Assembly (NCBI GenBank): GCA_963807775.1
Contig: CAWECY010000013.1
Coordinates: 248,001-312,000 of the forward strand
DNA length: 64,000 nt
Source of the DNA: Bog-473 sp963807775
GTDB lineage: Bacteria > Actinomycetota > Acidimicrobiia > Acidimicrobiales > RAAP-2
Reading direction: 5' to 3'
The translations under genes and the position numbers were made by a program. The notes under the pieces were generated by a model that worked only from the letters and a program-made list of their open reading frames with translations, did no database searches and was not told the origin of the DNA. This document shows, piece after piece, positions 34,392 to 45,988 of this stretch. Each line of letters opens with the position of its first letter. The first letter of the stretch is position 1.

Positions 34392-37300
34392 GTGCGGCCT
34401 CCATCACGGCCTCCTCGACCGAGCGGCCCTCCGCCTCGGCCAACCGCGTCGCCTCCAGGATGCGGCGGTAGTCGCGCGGCATGACCTTGACGAACTCGAG
34501 CACCTCGGTGTCCCAGTTCGCCAGCAGCCGCGCCGCCACGGCCGACTCGGTCTCGGCCCCGTGCCGCTGCACCAGCTCGTGCACGCCGACGCTTTCGGCC
34601 GCGTCGAGCGGCTCCACGTCGACGTCGCCCAGGTTGACCCGCTGCCCGAACGTGCGGGCCGGGTCGTAGACGTAGGCCACGCCGCCCGACATGCCGGCGG
34701 CGAAGTTGCGCCCGGTCGGGCCGAGTACCAGCACCAGGCCGCCCGTCATGTACTCGCAACCGTGGTCGCCGACGCCCTCGACCACCGCCGTGGCGCCGGA
34801 GTTGCGCACGCAGAAGCGCTCCCCCACCTGGCCCCGGATGAAGACCTCGCCCGCCGTGGCCCCGTAGAGGATCACGTTGCCGGCGATGATCTCGTCCTCG
34901 GCCACGAAGGGCGAGCCCTCCGGTGGCCGCAGGACCAGGCGCCCGCCCGAGAGCCCCTTGCCGAAGTAGTCGTTGGCGTCGCCCCACAGCCGCATGGTCA
35001 CGCCGCGCGGGACGAAGGCGCCGAAGCTCTGGCCCGCCGACCCGGTGAAGGTCAGCCCGATGGTGTCCTCGGGCAGCCCCTCGGCGCCGTAGCGCTTGGA
35101 GATCTCGCAGCCGAGCAGCGTGCCGACGGTGCGGTCGACGTTGCTGATGGGCAGCGCCACCTCCACGGGCGTGCCCGCCGCCAGCGCCGGCGCGCACTCG
35201 TCGAGGAACTGGTGGTCGAGCGCCTTCTCCAGCCCGTGGTCCTGCAACCGGGTCTGGCGCCGGCCCACCGTGTCGGGCACGTCGGGTTGGGCCAATACCG
35301 ACGACAGGTCGAGCCCGGCCGCCTTCCAGTGCGTCACCGCCGCGTCGGTGTCCAGTAGGTCGACCCGGCCGATGGCCTCGTCGAGCGAGCGCAGACCGAG
35401 CGAGGCCAGCAGCTCACGCACCTCCTCGGCGATGTACTCGAAGAAGGTCTCGACGAACTCCGGCTTGCCGTTGAACTTGGCCCGCAGCGACGGCTTCTGC
35501 GTGGCGATGCCCACCGGGCAGGTGTCCAGGTGGCAGACGCGGATCATGATGCAGCCCGAGACCACCAGTGGCGCCGTGGCGAACCCGTACTCCTCCGCTC
35601 CGAGCAGGGCGCCGATGAGGACGTCGCGTCCGGTCTTGAGCTGGCCGTCGACCTGCACCACGATGCGGTCGCGCAGGCCGTTGACCAGCAGCGTCTGCTG
35701 CGTCTCGGCCAGGCCGATCTCCCACGGGATGCCGGCGTGCTTGAGCGAGGTCAACGGTGCCGCCCCGGTCCCGCCGTCGTGGCCCGAGATCAGCACCACG
35801 TCGGAGTGCGCCTTGGCCACGCCGGCCGCCACCGTGCCCACGCCGACCTCGGCCACCAGCTTCACGTGCACCCGGGCCGCCGGGTTGGACGACTTCAGGT
35901 CGTGGATGAGCTGCGCGATGTCCTCAATGGAGTAGATGTCGTGGTGCGGCGGCGGCGAGATGAGGCCCACTCCGGGCGTCGAACTCCGGGTCTTGGCGAT
36001 CCAGGGCCAGATCTTGGCGCCGGGCAGCTGCCCGCCCTCGCCCGGCTTGGCCCCCTGGGAGATCTTGATCTGCAGGTCGTCGGCGTTCACCAGGTACTCG
36101 CTCGTCACGCCGAAGCGTCCCGACGCCACCTGCTTGATGGCGCTGCGCCGCAGATCCCCGTTGGCGTCACGCGTGTAGCGGTCGGCGTCCTCGCCGCCCT
36201 CGCCCGTGTTGGAGCGCCCGCCGATGCGGTTCATGGCGATGGCCAGGGTCTCGTGCGCCTCCTTGGAGATCGACCCGTAGGACATGGCGCCGGTCGAGAA
36301 GCGGGACATGATGGACGAGACCGGCTCCACCTCCTCCAGCGGGATGGGTCCGCCCGAAGCCGGCCGCAGCCGCAGCAGGCCGCGCAGCGTCCCCAGCTTG
36401 GTGGACTGGTCGTCGACCGCCGCCGTGTACTCCTTGAAGATGGAGTACTGCTTCGAGCGTGTGGCGTGCTGGAGCTTGAAGACCGTCTTGGGGTTGAAGA
36501 GGTGGAATTCGCCCTCGCGGCGCCACTGGTACTCGCCCCCCACCTCGAGCTCGCGGTGGGCCCGCTCGGTCGGCCGCTCTGCGTGCGCCTGGCGGTGCCG
36601 GGTGGCCACCTCGGCTGCCAGCACCGACAGCCCGACGCCGCCGATGCGCGACGACGTCCCCGTGAAGTACTCGTCGATCAGGGCACCGTCCAGGCCGATC
36701 GCCTCGAACACCTGCGCCCCCGTGTACGACGCCACCGTCGAGATGCCCATCTTGGACATCACCTTCAGCACGCCCTTGCAGGCCGCCTTCATGTAGTTCC
36801 GCCGGGCCTGCCGGGGCGACACGCCCTCGAGCAGGCCCTCGGAGATCATGTCGTCGATGGAGTCGAGCGCCAGGTAGGGGTTGACCGCCGCCGCGCCGAA
36901 CCCGATGAGCAGGGCCATGTGGTGCACCTCGCGGGCGTCGCCGGTCTCGATCACCAGGCCCACCTGCGGTGCGCGTCTTCTCGCGCACCAGGTGGTGGTG
37001 CACGGCCGCCGTCGAGCAGCAGCGACGGGATCGGCGCCCACTCGGCCGTCGAGTTGCGGTCGGACAGGACGATGAGGTTGGCCCCGCCGGCGATGGCCTC
37101 GGACACCCGCCGCCGCACCTCCTCGATGGCCCGCCGCAGCGCCTCCCCGCCCGCCTCGGTCGGCGCCCCGGCCGCACCCGCCTCGGCGATCTCGAACAGC
37201 CCGTCGATGGCGAAGGCCTTGAAGCCCGGCGTCTCGCCGTGCTCGTTGACGTACATGAGCTTGGCCAGGTCGTCGCGGTCGATCACCGGCAACGGCAGCA

Positions 37301-38951
37301 GGATCTGCCGGCACGAGCCGCGCCGGGCGTCGAGCAGGTTGGCCTCCGGGCCGATGGTGGCCGCCAGCGAGGTGACCAGCTCCTCGCGGATGGCGTCGAG
37401 CGGCGGGTTGGTCACCTGGGCGAACAGCTGGGTGAAGTAGTCGTAGAGCAGCCGCGACCGGTCCGACAGGACGGCGATCGAGGTGTCCGAGCCCATCGAC
37501 CCGAGCGGCTCGGTCCCCGTGCGGGCCATGGGCGCCACGATCACCCGCAGCTCCTCGGTCGTGTAGCCGAACAGGCGCTGCTGGGTGACCACGCCGCCGT
37601 GCTGCGGGGTGAGCATGGTGCGCGCCGGCAGCTCGTCCAGGCGGACCTGGTCCGCGGCCAGCCACTCGTCGTAGGGGTGCTCGCCGGCCAGCTCGGCCTT
37701 GATCTCCTCGTCCTCGACCAGGCGGCCCTTGGCCGTGTCGACCAGGAACATGCGCCCGGGCTGCAGGCGCCCCTTGCGCACGACGCGCTCGGGCGCGATG
37801 TCGAGCACGCCCACCTCGCGAGGCCAGCACGACCAGGCCGTCGTCGGTCACCCAGTAGCGGGCCGGCCGCAGCCCGTTGCGGTCGAGCACGGCACCGACC
37901 ACGGTGCCGTCGGTGAAGGTCACGGCCGCCGGCCCGTCCCAGGGCTCCATCAGGGAGGCGTGGTAGCGGTAGAAGGCGCGCCGGTCGTGGTCCATGGTGC
38001 GTGTGGTTCTCCCACGCCTCGGGGATCATCATGAGGACGGCGTGAGGCAACGGGCGCCCGGCCAGGTGCAGCAGCTCGAGCACCTCGTCGAAGCTGGCCG
38101 AGTCGCTCGCCCCCGGCGTGCACACCGGGTAGAGGCGCGACAGGTCGCCGTCGATCAGGGGCGTGGCCAGCAGGGCCTCGCGGGCCCGCATCCAGTTGCG
38201 GTTGCCGGCCAGCGTGTTGATCTCGCCGTTGTGGGCACAGGTAGCGGTACGGGTGGGCCAGCGGCCAGCTCGGGAAGGTGTTGGTCGAGAAGCGCGAGTG
38301 CACCAGGGCCAGCCCCGACTCGAACGTCGGGTCGCGCAGGTCGGGGAAGAACTGGCGCAGCTGCTCGGAGGTCAGCATGCCCTTGTAGACCAGCGTGCGC
38401 GCCGAGAGCGACGGGAAGTACAGCCCGTCGACCGCGTGCTCGGCCCGCTTGCGCAGCACGAAGGCCCGCCGCTCGAGCGCCATGGTGTCGACGGCCGCGC
38501 CCGCCGGCCCCACGAAGACCTGCTCCATCCGCGGCATGGCGCTCAGCGCCGTCTTGCCCAGGCCCTCGGGCTCGGTCGGCAGGACGCGCCAGCCCAGGAC
38601 GGCCAGCCCCTCCTCGCCGGCCAGCTGCTCCACCATCGCCCGCGCCTTGAGAGCGTCGTCGGGGTCGGTGGGTAGGAAGGCCAGGCCGACGGCGTAGCCT
38701 CCGGCGTCGGGCAGCGAGAAGCCGGCCGCCTCGGCCGCGCCGGCCAGGAAGCGGTGCGGGATCTGGGTCAGGATGCCGGCGCCGTCGCCCGTGTTCACCT
38801 CTGCACCCGAGGCGCCGCGGTGGGCCAGGCGCTCGAGCACGGTGAGGCCGCGGTCGACGATGTCGTGATCCGCCCGGCCGTGCAGGTCGGCCACCATGCC
38901 GACGCCGCAGGCGTCGTGCTCGTATGCCGGGTCGTAGAGGCCGATGGCCAT
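34384..38951 (-). CDS. gltB: Glutamate synthase large (alpha) subunit GltB, several frameshifts
   Basis: About 1,520 residues when frames are joined. The N terminus LYDPAYEHDACGVGM has Cys15, the amidotransferase nucleophile after propeptide removal. The FMN/synthase domain (KISQGAKPGEGGQLPG, HVKLVAEVGVGTVAAGVAK) and the 3Fe-4S cysteines (CIMIRVCHLDTCPVGI) are in the long C-terminal frame. The frame breaks near 38234, 37996, 37819, 37007 and 36967, each repairable by one base, so these look like errors in the sequence. The ribosome site GGAAGG precedes the ATG at 38951. It is cotranscribed with gltD. Confidence 0.92.
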
Positions 38952-39044
38952 CGGCGTCCTTCCGAATGTGGGCGTAAAGGTGGCGAGATACCCGGGACGA
39001 CGCTGGCCCGAAAGTGGAAAGAACAGGATACACGACCGTCCTCG

Positions 39045-39050
39045 TAGGCT
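39045..39050 (+). promoter_or_regulatory. Putative -10 box (TAGGCT) of thiO
   Basis: TAGGCT followed by 6 bases and an ATG at 39057, in the divergent gap between gltB and thiO. Confidence 0.4.
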
Positions 39051-39056
39051 CTGAGC

Positions 39057-40177
39057 ATGCCGCGCGGGTGCATGTCGTCGGGGGCGGGGTCATCGGCCTG
39101 GCCTGCGCCTGGCGATTGTCACGCGCACGGTCACGAGGTGACCGTGGTCGCGCCGCACCCGGGCACCGACGGCGCGTCGTGGGTGGCCGCCGGGATGCTG
39201 GCCCCGGTCACCGAGGCGCAGTTCGGCGAGTCCGCGCTCACCGCGCTGCTGCTGCGCCGGCGCCGGCCGCTGGCCGACCTTCGCCGCCGACCTGGAGCGG
39301 GCGACGGGCCACACCATCGGCTACGACACGACCGGGACGCTCACGGTCGCGCTCGATGCGTCCGACCGGGCCGCCCTCGACGACCTCCTCGCCTACCAGC
39401 ACACGCTCGGGCTCGAGGCGCACCGCCGCAGCGCGTCCAGGCGTGCCGGCGCCTGGTGCCCGCGCTCAGCCCCGACCATCCGGGGCGGCATCGAGGTGCC
39501 GGGTGACCACCAGGTGGACAACCGGGCCCTGCTGGCGGCGTTGCTGGCCGCCTGCGAGGCCGGCGGCGTCGCCTTCGACCGCGCCACCGTGACGCGCCGT
39601 CCGACGAGGGCCCCGAGCTCGTCCTGGCCGAGGGCCGCCGCCTCGGCTCGGACCACGTCGTCCTGGCGGCCGGGGTCGGCCTGCCCGGCATCGCACGGAC
39701 TCGAGGCCGCGGGCCTGCCCGAGGTGCGGCCGGTCAAGGGCCACATCTTGCGTCTCGGCCCCGCCGACCGCCGGCGCCCCGCCTGCTCGACCCGCACCGT
39801 GCGCGGCCTGGTGCGCGGGCACTCCGTCTACCTCGTGCCGCGCCCGACGGCTCCGTCGTCGTCGGGGCCACGGTCGAAGAGCGCGGCGACGACACCACCG
39901 TGCAGGCCGGTGCCGTCCACGAGCTGCTGTGCGACGCCCGGGCCATCGTCCCGGGCATCGACGAGCTCGAGCTGCTCGAGGCGACGGCCGGCCTGCGACC
40001 CGCCACGCCCGACAACACACCGCTGCATCGGCTGGACCGCGCCTCGAGCGGGTTGCGGTGGCCACCGGCCACTACCGCAACGGCATCCTGCTGGCCCCGC
40101 TCACCGCGGCCACCGTGGTCGACCTGCTTGCCGCACGGCGCACCCGCTGTCGCCGCTCCTGCAACGGGCCGACGTGA
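39057..40177 (+). CDS. thiO: Glycine oxidase ThiO (multiple frameshifts)
   Basis: FAD-dependent amine oxidase that makes iminoglycine for the thiazole ring of thiamine. Pieces in alternating frames read HVVGGGVIGLACAWRLSRA (FAD motif), SWVAAGMLAPVTEAQFGE, GHTIGYDTTGTLTVALD, IEVPGDHQVDNRALLAALLAA and LPEVRPVKGHILRLGP. These follow the ThiO order. About every 100-150 bases a single-base indel changes frame. The stop at 40177 overlaps the thiS start as GTGA, so the pair would be coupled. ATG 39057 needs an early indel; a GTG at 39068 is the in-frame alternative. Confidence 0.8.
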
Positions 40178-40392
40178 CCCTGCTCGAGCTGACCGTCAAC
40201 GGCGAGCCGCTTCGAGCTGGCGCCCGGGCAGCACCATCGCCGACGTGGTGGCCCGCGTCACCGACGAGGGCCGACCCCAAGGGCATCGCCGTGGCGGTCG
40301 ACCGCTGCGTCGTCCCCCGCTCGGAGTGGGCCAGCACGCCGGCCCGGGCCGGCTCTCTGGTCGAGGTCGTCACCGCCGCCGCCGGTGGCTGA
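40174..40392 (+). CDS. thiS: Sulfur carrier ThiS (three frameshifts)
   Basis: A small ubiquitin-like carrier; its C-terminal GG is thiocarboxylated and donates sulfur to the thiazole of thiamine. The start VTLLELTVNGEPL and the end ASTPARAGSLVEVVTAAAGG match ThiS, with the essential terminal Gly-Gly. Three single-base insertions (about 40211, 40229, 40271) interrupt the middle; removing them gives a normal-size protein with TIADVVARVTDE and then KGIAVAVDRCVVPRSEW. thiG does not follow; the next gene is a patatin. Confidence 0.85.
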   Translation: MTLLELTVNGEPLRAGARAAPSPTWWPASPTRADPKGIAVAVDRCVVPRSEWASTPARAGSLVEVVTAAAGG

Positions 40393-40435
40393 GCCATCGT
40401 TGTCTCGCAATGGTCACAGTGACAGAATCGCTCGA

Positions 40436-41912
40436 ATGCCGTCCGCCTCCGGCCCCACCGCGTTCGTCCTGGCCGGCGGCGGCACCAAGGGCTCCTTCGA
40501 GGTAGGGGCGTCTGCAGTACCTGGTGGGGGTCGACGGATCGTCCCCGACATCATCACCGCCACCTCGGCCGGGGCCATCGCCGCCACCGTGCTGGCCCAG
40601 GCGCGCACCCTGCGCCGAGTTCGCCCAGCGCGTCGGCGAGATCGAGAGCCGACGTGCTGGCCATGACCACGCCCGAGCGCGTCTTCGGCAAGCAGGCCTG
40701 GCTGGGCGCGCTCGACGGCACCGCGCTCGGCCGCGAGATCCACGCACGAAATCACCGAGGGCACTGCGCCCGCCCTTCCCGCTGACGCCGTCGGCCACCG
40801 TGGCCCCGGGCGGACGAGCACGGTGCCGCCCGCCTCCTCGGACCGCCGCGCCCGGCGCCAGGCCCGTCGGGCCCGCCGGCGCCGGCAGCGCCACCTGCTG
40901 CGCCTGCCTGGCCGGGGCCGGCCTCCGCCTCCCCCGGGTGCGCCGCCGGCTCCGCACCAGCGGCAGCTCGGTCCTCAACCTCGAACCGCTGGCCGACGCG
41001 CTGCACGACGGGGCCAACGGCATCGCGGCCGTCGACCCGGCGCTCGTCGGCCCGCCCGGGCCTGCAGCTGCGCCTGGCCGTCACCGCCCTGCGCGCCGGC
41101 GTGCTGCGCTACGTCACCGAGGACGGCACCATCGTGGAGGCCGACGCCCGCACGCCCGCCCCCGGGCCGTCGGCCGGGCCGGTCGACCTGGTCGACGGGG
41201 CGATCGCCTCGGCCAGCGTGCCCATGGTCTTCCCGCCCGCACCCATGGCCGACGACGACTACGTCGACGGCGGCGTCATCGAGATCATCCCGGTGCGGGC
41301 GGCCGTCCAGCTGGGTGCCACCCGCATCTTCGCCGTGGTGGCCATCCCGCTCACGCTCGCCCGCGACGAGCGCGACTACGCCGACGCGCCGGCCGGCTAA
41401 CATCGGCCTGCGGGCCATGGGCATGATCGGCATGGCCGACCGCCAGCTGCGCGAACCTCGGCATCCCGCTGCCCGAGGGCGCCACGCTCACCACCATCGA
41501 CCCCGTGGTCGACGTCGTCGGCTTCTTCGAGGTGCAGCCCGGGCTGCTGCGCATCAACAAGGACTACGGCTGGCTGCGGGCGGCCGACGTCATGGCCGAG
41601 GGCTGACCCTGACCTGCTGGCCGACGTGGCCGCCTCCGACCACCGCGCTCGTCGAGGCGCCGGCGCGAGGCCTGGCGCCTCGAGGAGGCGTTGTGGGCGG
41701 CCCGCAAGCCGCCCAAGGACCCGAACGCACTGGCCGGGACGCTGTCGCTCGCTGCGCGAGCAGAAGGACGTGGTGCGCACCGTCGTCGAGCAGCGCAAGC
41801 AGCTCGGGCTTCCCGGTCCCCGACGGCTGCGAGGCCTGGTGGACCGGGTACGAGGCTGCACGCCTCGGAGCGCCCGGCCCACCTCCCGGCCACGCCGTCC
41901 GACCGGCCCTGA
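40436..41912 (+). CDS. Patatin-like phospholipase (multiple frameshifts)
   Basis: The start reads MPSASGPTAFVLAGGGTKGSFEVGA, the oxyanion glycine-rich loop of patatins, followed in another frame by TATSAGAIAATVLAQA with the GxSxG-type nucleophile. YVDGGVIEIIPVRAAVQLGA contains the catalytic Asp (DGG). Patatins are Ser-Asp dyad lipid acyl hydrolases. The C-terminal 150 residues (VRTVVEQRKQLG, then a WTGYEAARL stretch) are poorly conserved. Single-base indels (for example near 40512 and 40535) split it. The exact end is uncertain; the TGA at 41910 leaves 10 bases to the convergent corA-like gene. Confidence 0.75.
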
Positions 41913-41922
41913 CGCCGACGCC

Positions 41923-42926
41923 TCAGACGGTCGGGCCGCCCAGCCAGCCCCGGCGCGGAACATGCATGTAGAGGAAGACGACGGCGACCACCTCGATCCC
42001 GATGCCGAAGACCCAGAAGGTCCAGTCGGCGCGATGATGTGCGCGACCAGGAAGGCGAAGTTCTGCCCGAAGAAGCCGGTGAGGAAGCTCAGGGGCAGGA
42101 AGATGGTGGCGATCACCGTCAGCTGCTTCATGACGACGTTGAGCCGGTTGGACACCGTCGAGAGGTGGGTGTCCATGACGCTGCTCAGCAGGTCCCGGTA
42201 GCTGTCGACCAGGTCGGCCAGCCGGATCAGGTGGTCGTAGAGGTCCCGGAAGTACCGCGCCGCCTCGTCGGTCATGCCGGGCACGTCGGTCACGCCGGCG
42301 TTGATGCTGGCCATCATGTCGCGTTGGGGCGCCACGACCTTGCGCATGTCCATGAGCGTCCGCTTCATGTCGAAGAGCTGGCCGAGCTGGGCCTCGGTCG
42401 GCGCCTTGAGGATGTCGTCTTCCAGCGTGTCGATCTGGTCGTCGAACTTGGACAGGACCGGAAAGAAGCTGTCGACCAGCGCGCTGACGACGAGGTAGAC
42501 GATGACGATCTGCGGCGACGCGGCGCCGGTGGCGTGGTGCTGGCGGTCCGACGCGCTCGTGCACCTGGGCGATGGCCGGGCAGTCCCCGCGGTGGACCGT
42601 CACCACGTAGCGGTCGGTCCAGAAGCAGTGGACCTCGGCCTTGCCCGTCTTCGTCCGGGTCGGCGCCCGCGGGCGACCAGGTAGACGAAGGTGTCGTAGT
42701 CGTCCAGGCGTGGCCGCTGGGAGAACTTCTCCGCCGCCTCGACCGCCAGTGGGTGGAAGCCGAAGTGCTGCGCCGAGCAGCTCGGCCACCGACCCGTCTT
42801 GGCCTCGTCGTCCAGGTCGAGCCAGAAGAAGTCCGTGGCCCGCCAACGCCGCCAGGACGTTCTCCTGCGTGGCCGGCTCGTCCTGGCCGGTCTGGTGCAG
42901 GGTGCCCTGCACGCCCTCAGTCTCAT
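41923..42926 (-). CDS. CorA-family divalent metal transporter (frameshifts)
   Basis: About 330 residues when joined. N-terminal cytoplasmic domain pieces: FFWLDLDDEAKT, HPLAVEAAEKFSQRPRLDDYDTFVYLVA, KAEVHCFWTDRYVVTVHRGDCPAIAQVHER. The long helix MKRTLMDMRKVVAPQRDMMASI leads to two membrane helices, TIFLPLSFLTGFFGQNFAFLV and GIGIEVVAVVFLYMHVPRRGWL. The usual GMN signature between the helices reads GQN, a known variant that alters ion choice. Probably Mg2+, Co2+ or Zn2+ transport. The frame shifts at least three times; the start at 42926 is approximate. Confidence 0.8.
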
Positions 42927-42975
42927 GCCCGCCCTCCCCGCTCGGGGGGATGCTGCGCGCCGGACCGCGCGCCGC

Positions 42976-44117
42976 TCAGGCGAAACGGGCGGGATCGAAC
43001 GAGCGCCGGCAACGGCACCTCGTCGGTGCGCCGCCGCCCCGGTCATGGCGTGCGCCAGGACCCGAGCCGAGTACGGGCCCTGCAGCAGGCCGTTGGCGCC
43101 GTGGCCGGTGGCCACCCAGGCGTTGGACCACCCGGGACCCGTGCCGACCACCGCCCGGTCGTCGGCCGAGGTCGGGCGCAGCCCCACCCGCGTCTCGAAG
43201 TAGGTGGCGCCGGCCAGGCCCGGCGCCACCGACAGGCATTCGCGCAGCAGCTCGTGCAGCCCGGCCGCCGTCACGGTCACCGAGAACCCGGCGCTCGGTC
43301 TCGAACGTGCCGCCGCAGGCCACCCGCCCGCCCGGCCAGGGGACGAGATAGTGCGTGAGCAACGGCTGCGCGATGGGCCACCCGCCGGTCTCGCCCGCGA
43401 CACCCAGGTGCACGATCTGCCCCTTGGTCGGGCCGACCGGCAGGGTGCAGCCCAGCCACTCCCCCATGGCTGCGGTCCAGGCCCCGCCGGCGACGGCCAG
43501 CGCGCCGCACGGCAACGGCCCGGCGCCCTCGACCTGCACCGACGCCATCGCGACGCCCACCGTCGCCGCCCGCCGTCGACCCCGTCGACGACGCCCGTCG
43601 ATGAAGGTCACGCCCCGGGTCTGCGGCTGCCTGCGCGGAGCGCGGCCGCCATGCCCCGGCCGTCGACCCGGGCCGCGCCGGGCGCGTGCAGGACGCGGTG
43701 GACCGGGCCGAGCGGCGGGAAGAGCGATGGCCGCCTCGGCCGGCGTGATCTCGGCCACCTCGTCCGGCGCAGCGGCGGAGCACCAGCTCGGCGAATGGGG
43801 CGAACCAGTCCGTCCTCGTGCGCGCGCAGGCCGACGGAGAGGAGGCCGCAGCGCGTCGTAGCCGGTCGCCGCCGGTGTCCACGCCGTCGGCCCGCGATGC
43901 GCTCGCAGCAGCGCCGGGTAGTGCGCGCCGCAGCTGGCGCAGGAACGGCCACGACCTCGGCGTCCGCCTCGGCGCTGGTGACGGGCGAGAGGATCCCGGC
44001 CCCGGCGTCGGTGGCCCGGCCCGGGTGCGCGGCGTCGACCACGGTGACGGCGGCGCCGAGGGAGGCCAGCTCGTAGGCCAGGGACAGGCCGACCAGGCCG
44101 GCGCCGACGACGGCCAC
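42976..44117 (-). CDS. FAD-dependent DAO-family oxidoreductase (frameshifts)
   Basis: A second D-amino-acid-oxidase/ThiO-like protein. FAD motif AVVGAGLVGLSLAYELASLGAAVTVVD; then GRATDAGAGILSPVTSAEADAE, ALAVAGGAWTAAMGEWLGC, KGQIVHLGVAGETGGWPI, and the closing GLRPTSADDRAVVGTGPGW with WVATGHGANGLLQGP, where the GHGxxG loop binds FAD. It oxidises an amine or amino acid, giving H2O2; the substrate is unknown. At least three indels break the frame. It is divergent from the dehalogenase gene. The start is set at the GTG before AVVGAG and could be slightly upstream. Confidence 0.75.
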
Positions 44118-44218
44118 GTCACACGCGCTCGGCTCCGTGCCGACGGCCGGCGGGTGCCACCATCAGGGAGTCGCCATGGCAGGTAGCGAACGGACGGCAG
44201 GGGCATACTGGAGCGGCC

Positions 44219-45181
44219 GTGGACGTGGTGCGCACCCCCGAGGAGCGCTTCGACGACCTGCCCGGGTTCCCCTTCGCGCCGCGCTACGTCACGCTGCCCG
44301 ACGGGCTGCGGATGCACTACGTCGACGAGGGCCCGGCGGGCGCCGAGACCGTGCTCCTGCTGCACGGCCAGCCGACGTGGTCCTACCTCTACCGCACGGT
44401 GATCGAGCGCCTGGTCGGCCCGCGGGCTGCGCGCCGTCGCCCCCGACCTCGTCGGCTTCGGCCGCTCCGACAAGCCGCTGGCCCGGACCGCCCACACCGT
44501 GCGGGCCCACGTCGACTGGATGACCCAGTTCGTCGACGCCGCCCGGCCTGGCCGGCGTCACGCTCGTCGTGCAGGACTGGGGCGGGCCCATCGGGCTGGG
44601 CGTCGCTGGCGCGACGTCCCGGGTCTCGCCCGCCGCGTCGTGGCCGCCAACACGGCGCTGCACACCGCCGACGCCGACCCTGGCCGGCCGCCTGGCCTGG
44701 CCTGTCCACGACGCCGGTGACGGCACGGTCACCGTGGCGCAGGCCCTGCTCGACTACCAGCGGCTGACCCAGGAGCTCGCGCCGTTCCGGCCCAGCCTCT
44801 TCGTGCAGGGGGCCACCGCGTCGGAGGTGCCGGACCCGGTCCTGGCGGCCTACGACGCCCCGTTCCCCGACGAGTCGTACTGCGCCGGTCCGCGCCAGCT
44901 GCCCCTCCTCATGGGCCTCACGCCCGGCAGCGCCTGCGCTCGCCAGAACCGGCGCACGCTCGACGCCCTGCGGGCGTTCGAGGGCCCGTTCCTCACGGCC
45001 TTCTCCGACGGTGACCCCGGCACCGGGGCTGGGCCGAGGTGCTGCAGGCGCGAGTGCCCGGCGCCGCGCGGGCCGTCGCACGTGACGATCGCCGGCGCGG
45101 GCCACTTCCTCCAGGAGGACCGCGGCCCCGAGCTGGCCGACGTCGTGGCCGCGTTCGATCGGGGCGACGCCCCGGGTGTGA
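44219..45181 (+). CDS. Haloalkane dehalogenase, HLD-I-like (frameshifts)
   Basis: An alpha/beta hydrolase that replaces a halogen on an alkyl chain by hydroxyl. Seen: the oxyanion motif LLLHGQPTWSYLYR; the nucleophile Asp with its halide-binding Trp in VVQDWGGPIGL; LTAFSDGDP with the acid Asp; and the catalytic His in GAGHFLQEDRGPELADVVAAF. The DWGG nucleophile and HGxPTW favour the subfamily of Xanthobacter DhlA over general epoxide hydrolases. Frame changes near 44430, 44550 and 45030. GTG start at 44219. The stop at 45181 abuts the convergent pspA stop. Confidence 0.8.
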
Positions 45182-45963
45182 CTACGAGGCCGGCGTCGCC
45201 TCTTCGGACGCCGGGGCCGCCTCTGCCGAGCCGGCGCCGCCCGATCGCGTCGGGCTCCGGTGCGCCCGGTGCCCAGCTGCGCCTTGAGCGCGGCCAGCTC
45301 GTTGTCGACCTGCGCGTCCTTGCCGACCTGGTCGAGCTCCTTCTGGATGTCGTCGGTGCCGCCGCCGACGTCCTCGAGCACGCCGGACTCGAGCAGCTCG
45401 TCGAGGGCCCCCGAGCGGGCCTGCATGGTGGCGATCTTGTCCTGGGCCCGCTGCAGTGCCGCGCCGGAGTCGTTGAAGGACTTCGAGATCCCGGCCGTGC
45501 TCTCGTCGACCGAGGAGATGGCCTTGGCTGCGGTGTACTGCGCCTTCAGCGTCTCCTTCTGGGTGCGGAAGTCGTTGACCCGCTTCTGCAGGACGTCGAG
45601 GGTCTGGGTGAGCTTCTGCTCCTCTTCGTCGAGCTGCTGGCGCTGCGGCTCCATCTGGTCGATCTGCTGCTGGGCGGCCGCCTTGCGGGACAGGGCCTCC
45701 TTGGCCAGGTCCTCCCGGTTGGCCTGGAGCGCCTGCTTGGCCTGGTCCTGCAGGTGGTCGATGGTGTGCTGGAACTGCTGCTCCTGCAGCTCGAGCTGCT
45801 TCTTGGAGGCGGCGATGTCGACCAGCGCCCGGCGGACCTGGGTGATCTGCTCGAGCATCTTCTCGTAGGAGAGGTCGAGCATCTCGTCGGGCTTCTCGGC
45901 GGCGTCGAGCGCCTTGTTCGTCTTGGCCTGCACGATGTCGTGTGCCCGTTGGAAGATGCCCAT
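45182..45963 (-). CDS. pspA: PspA/IM30 family envelope-stress protein
   Basis: About 260 residues. Almost entirely coiled coil: MGIFQRAHDIVQAKTNKALDAAEKPDEMLDLSYEKM is the typical membrane-binding first helix, followed by QQFQHTIDHLQDQAKQAL and KRVNDFRTQKETLKAQYTAAKAISSV. PspA/ESCRT-III-like proteins coat and repair damaged inner membrane. A strong ribosome site AGGGAGGAAAC precedes the ATG at 45963. One frameshift near 45262 separates the tail; the restored end reads SAEAAPASEEATPAS before the TAG at 45182. Confidence 0.9.
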
Positions 45964-45988
45964 GTTTCCTCCCTGTGGATCGATACGT

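Noticed and set aside
35530..37440. A 636-codon plus-strand open frame
   Set aside because: Antisense to gltB, whose motifs are unambiguous.
38952..39056. TPP riboswitch upstream of thiO
   Set aside because: GAGATACCCGG looks faintly similar to the THI box, but the second conserved segment (ACCTGAT...AATACCAGCG) is absent and the gap is too short for the full fold.
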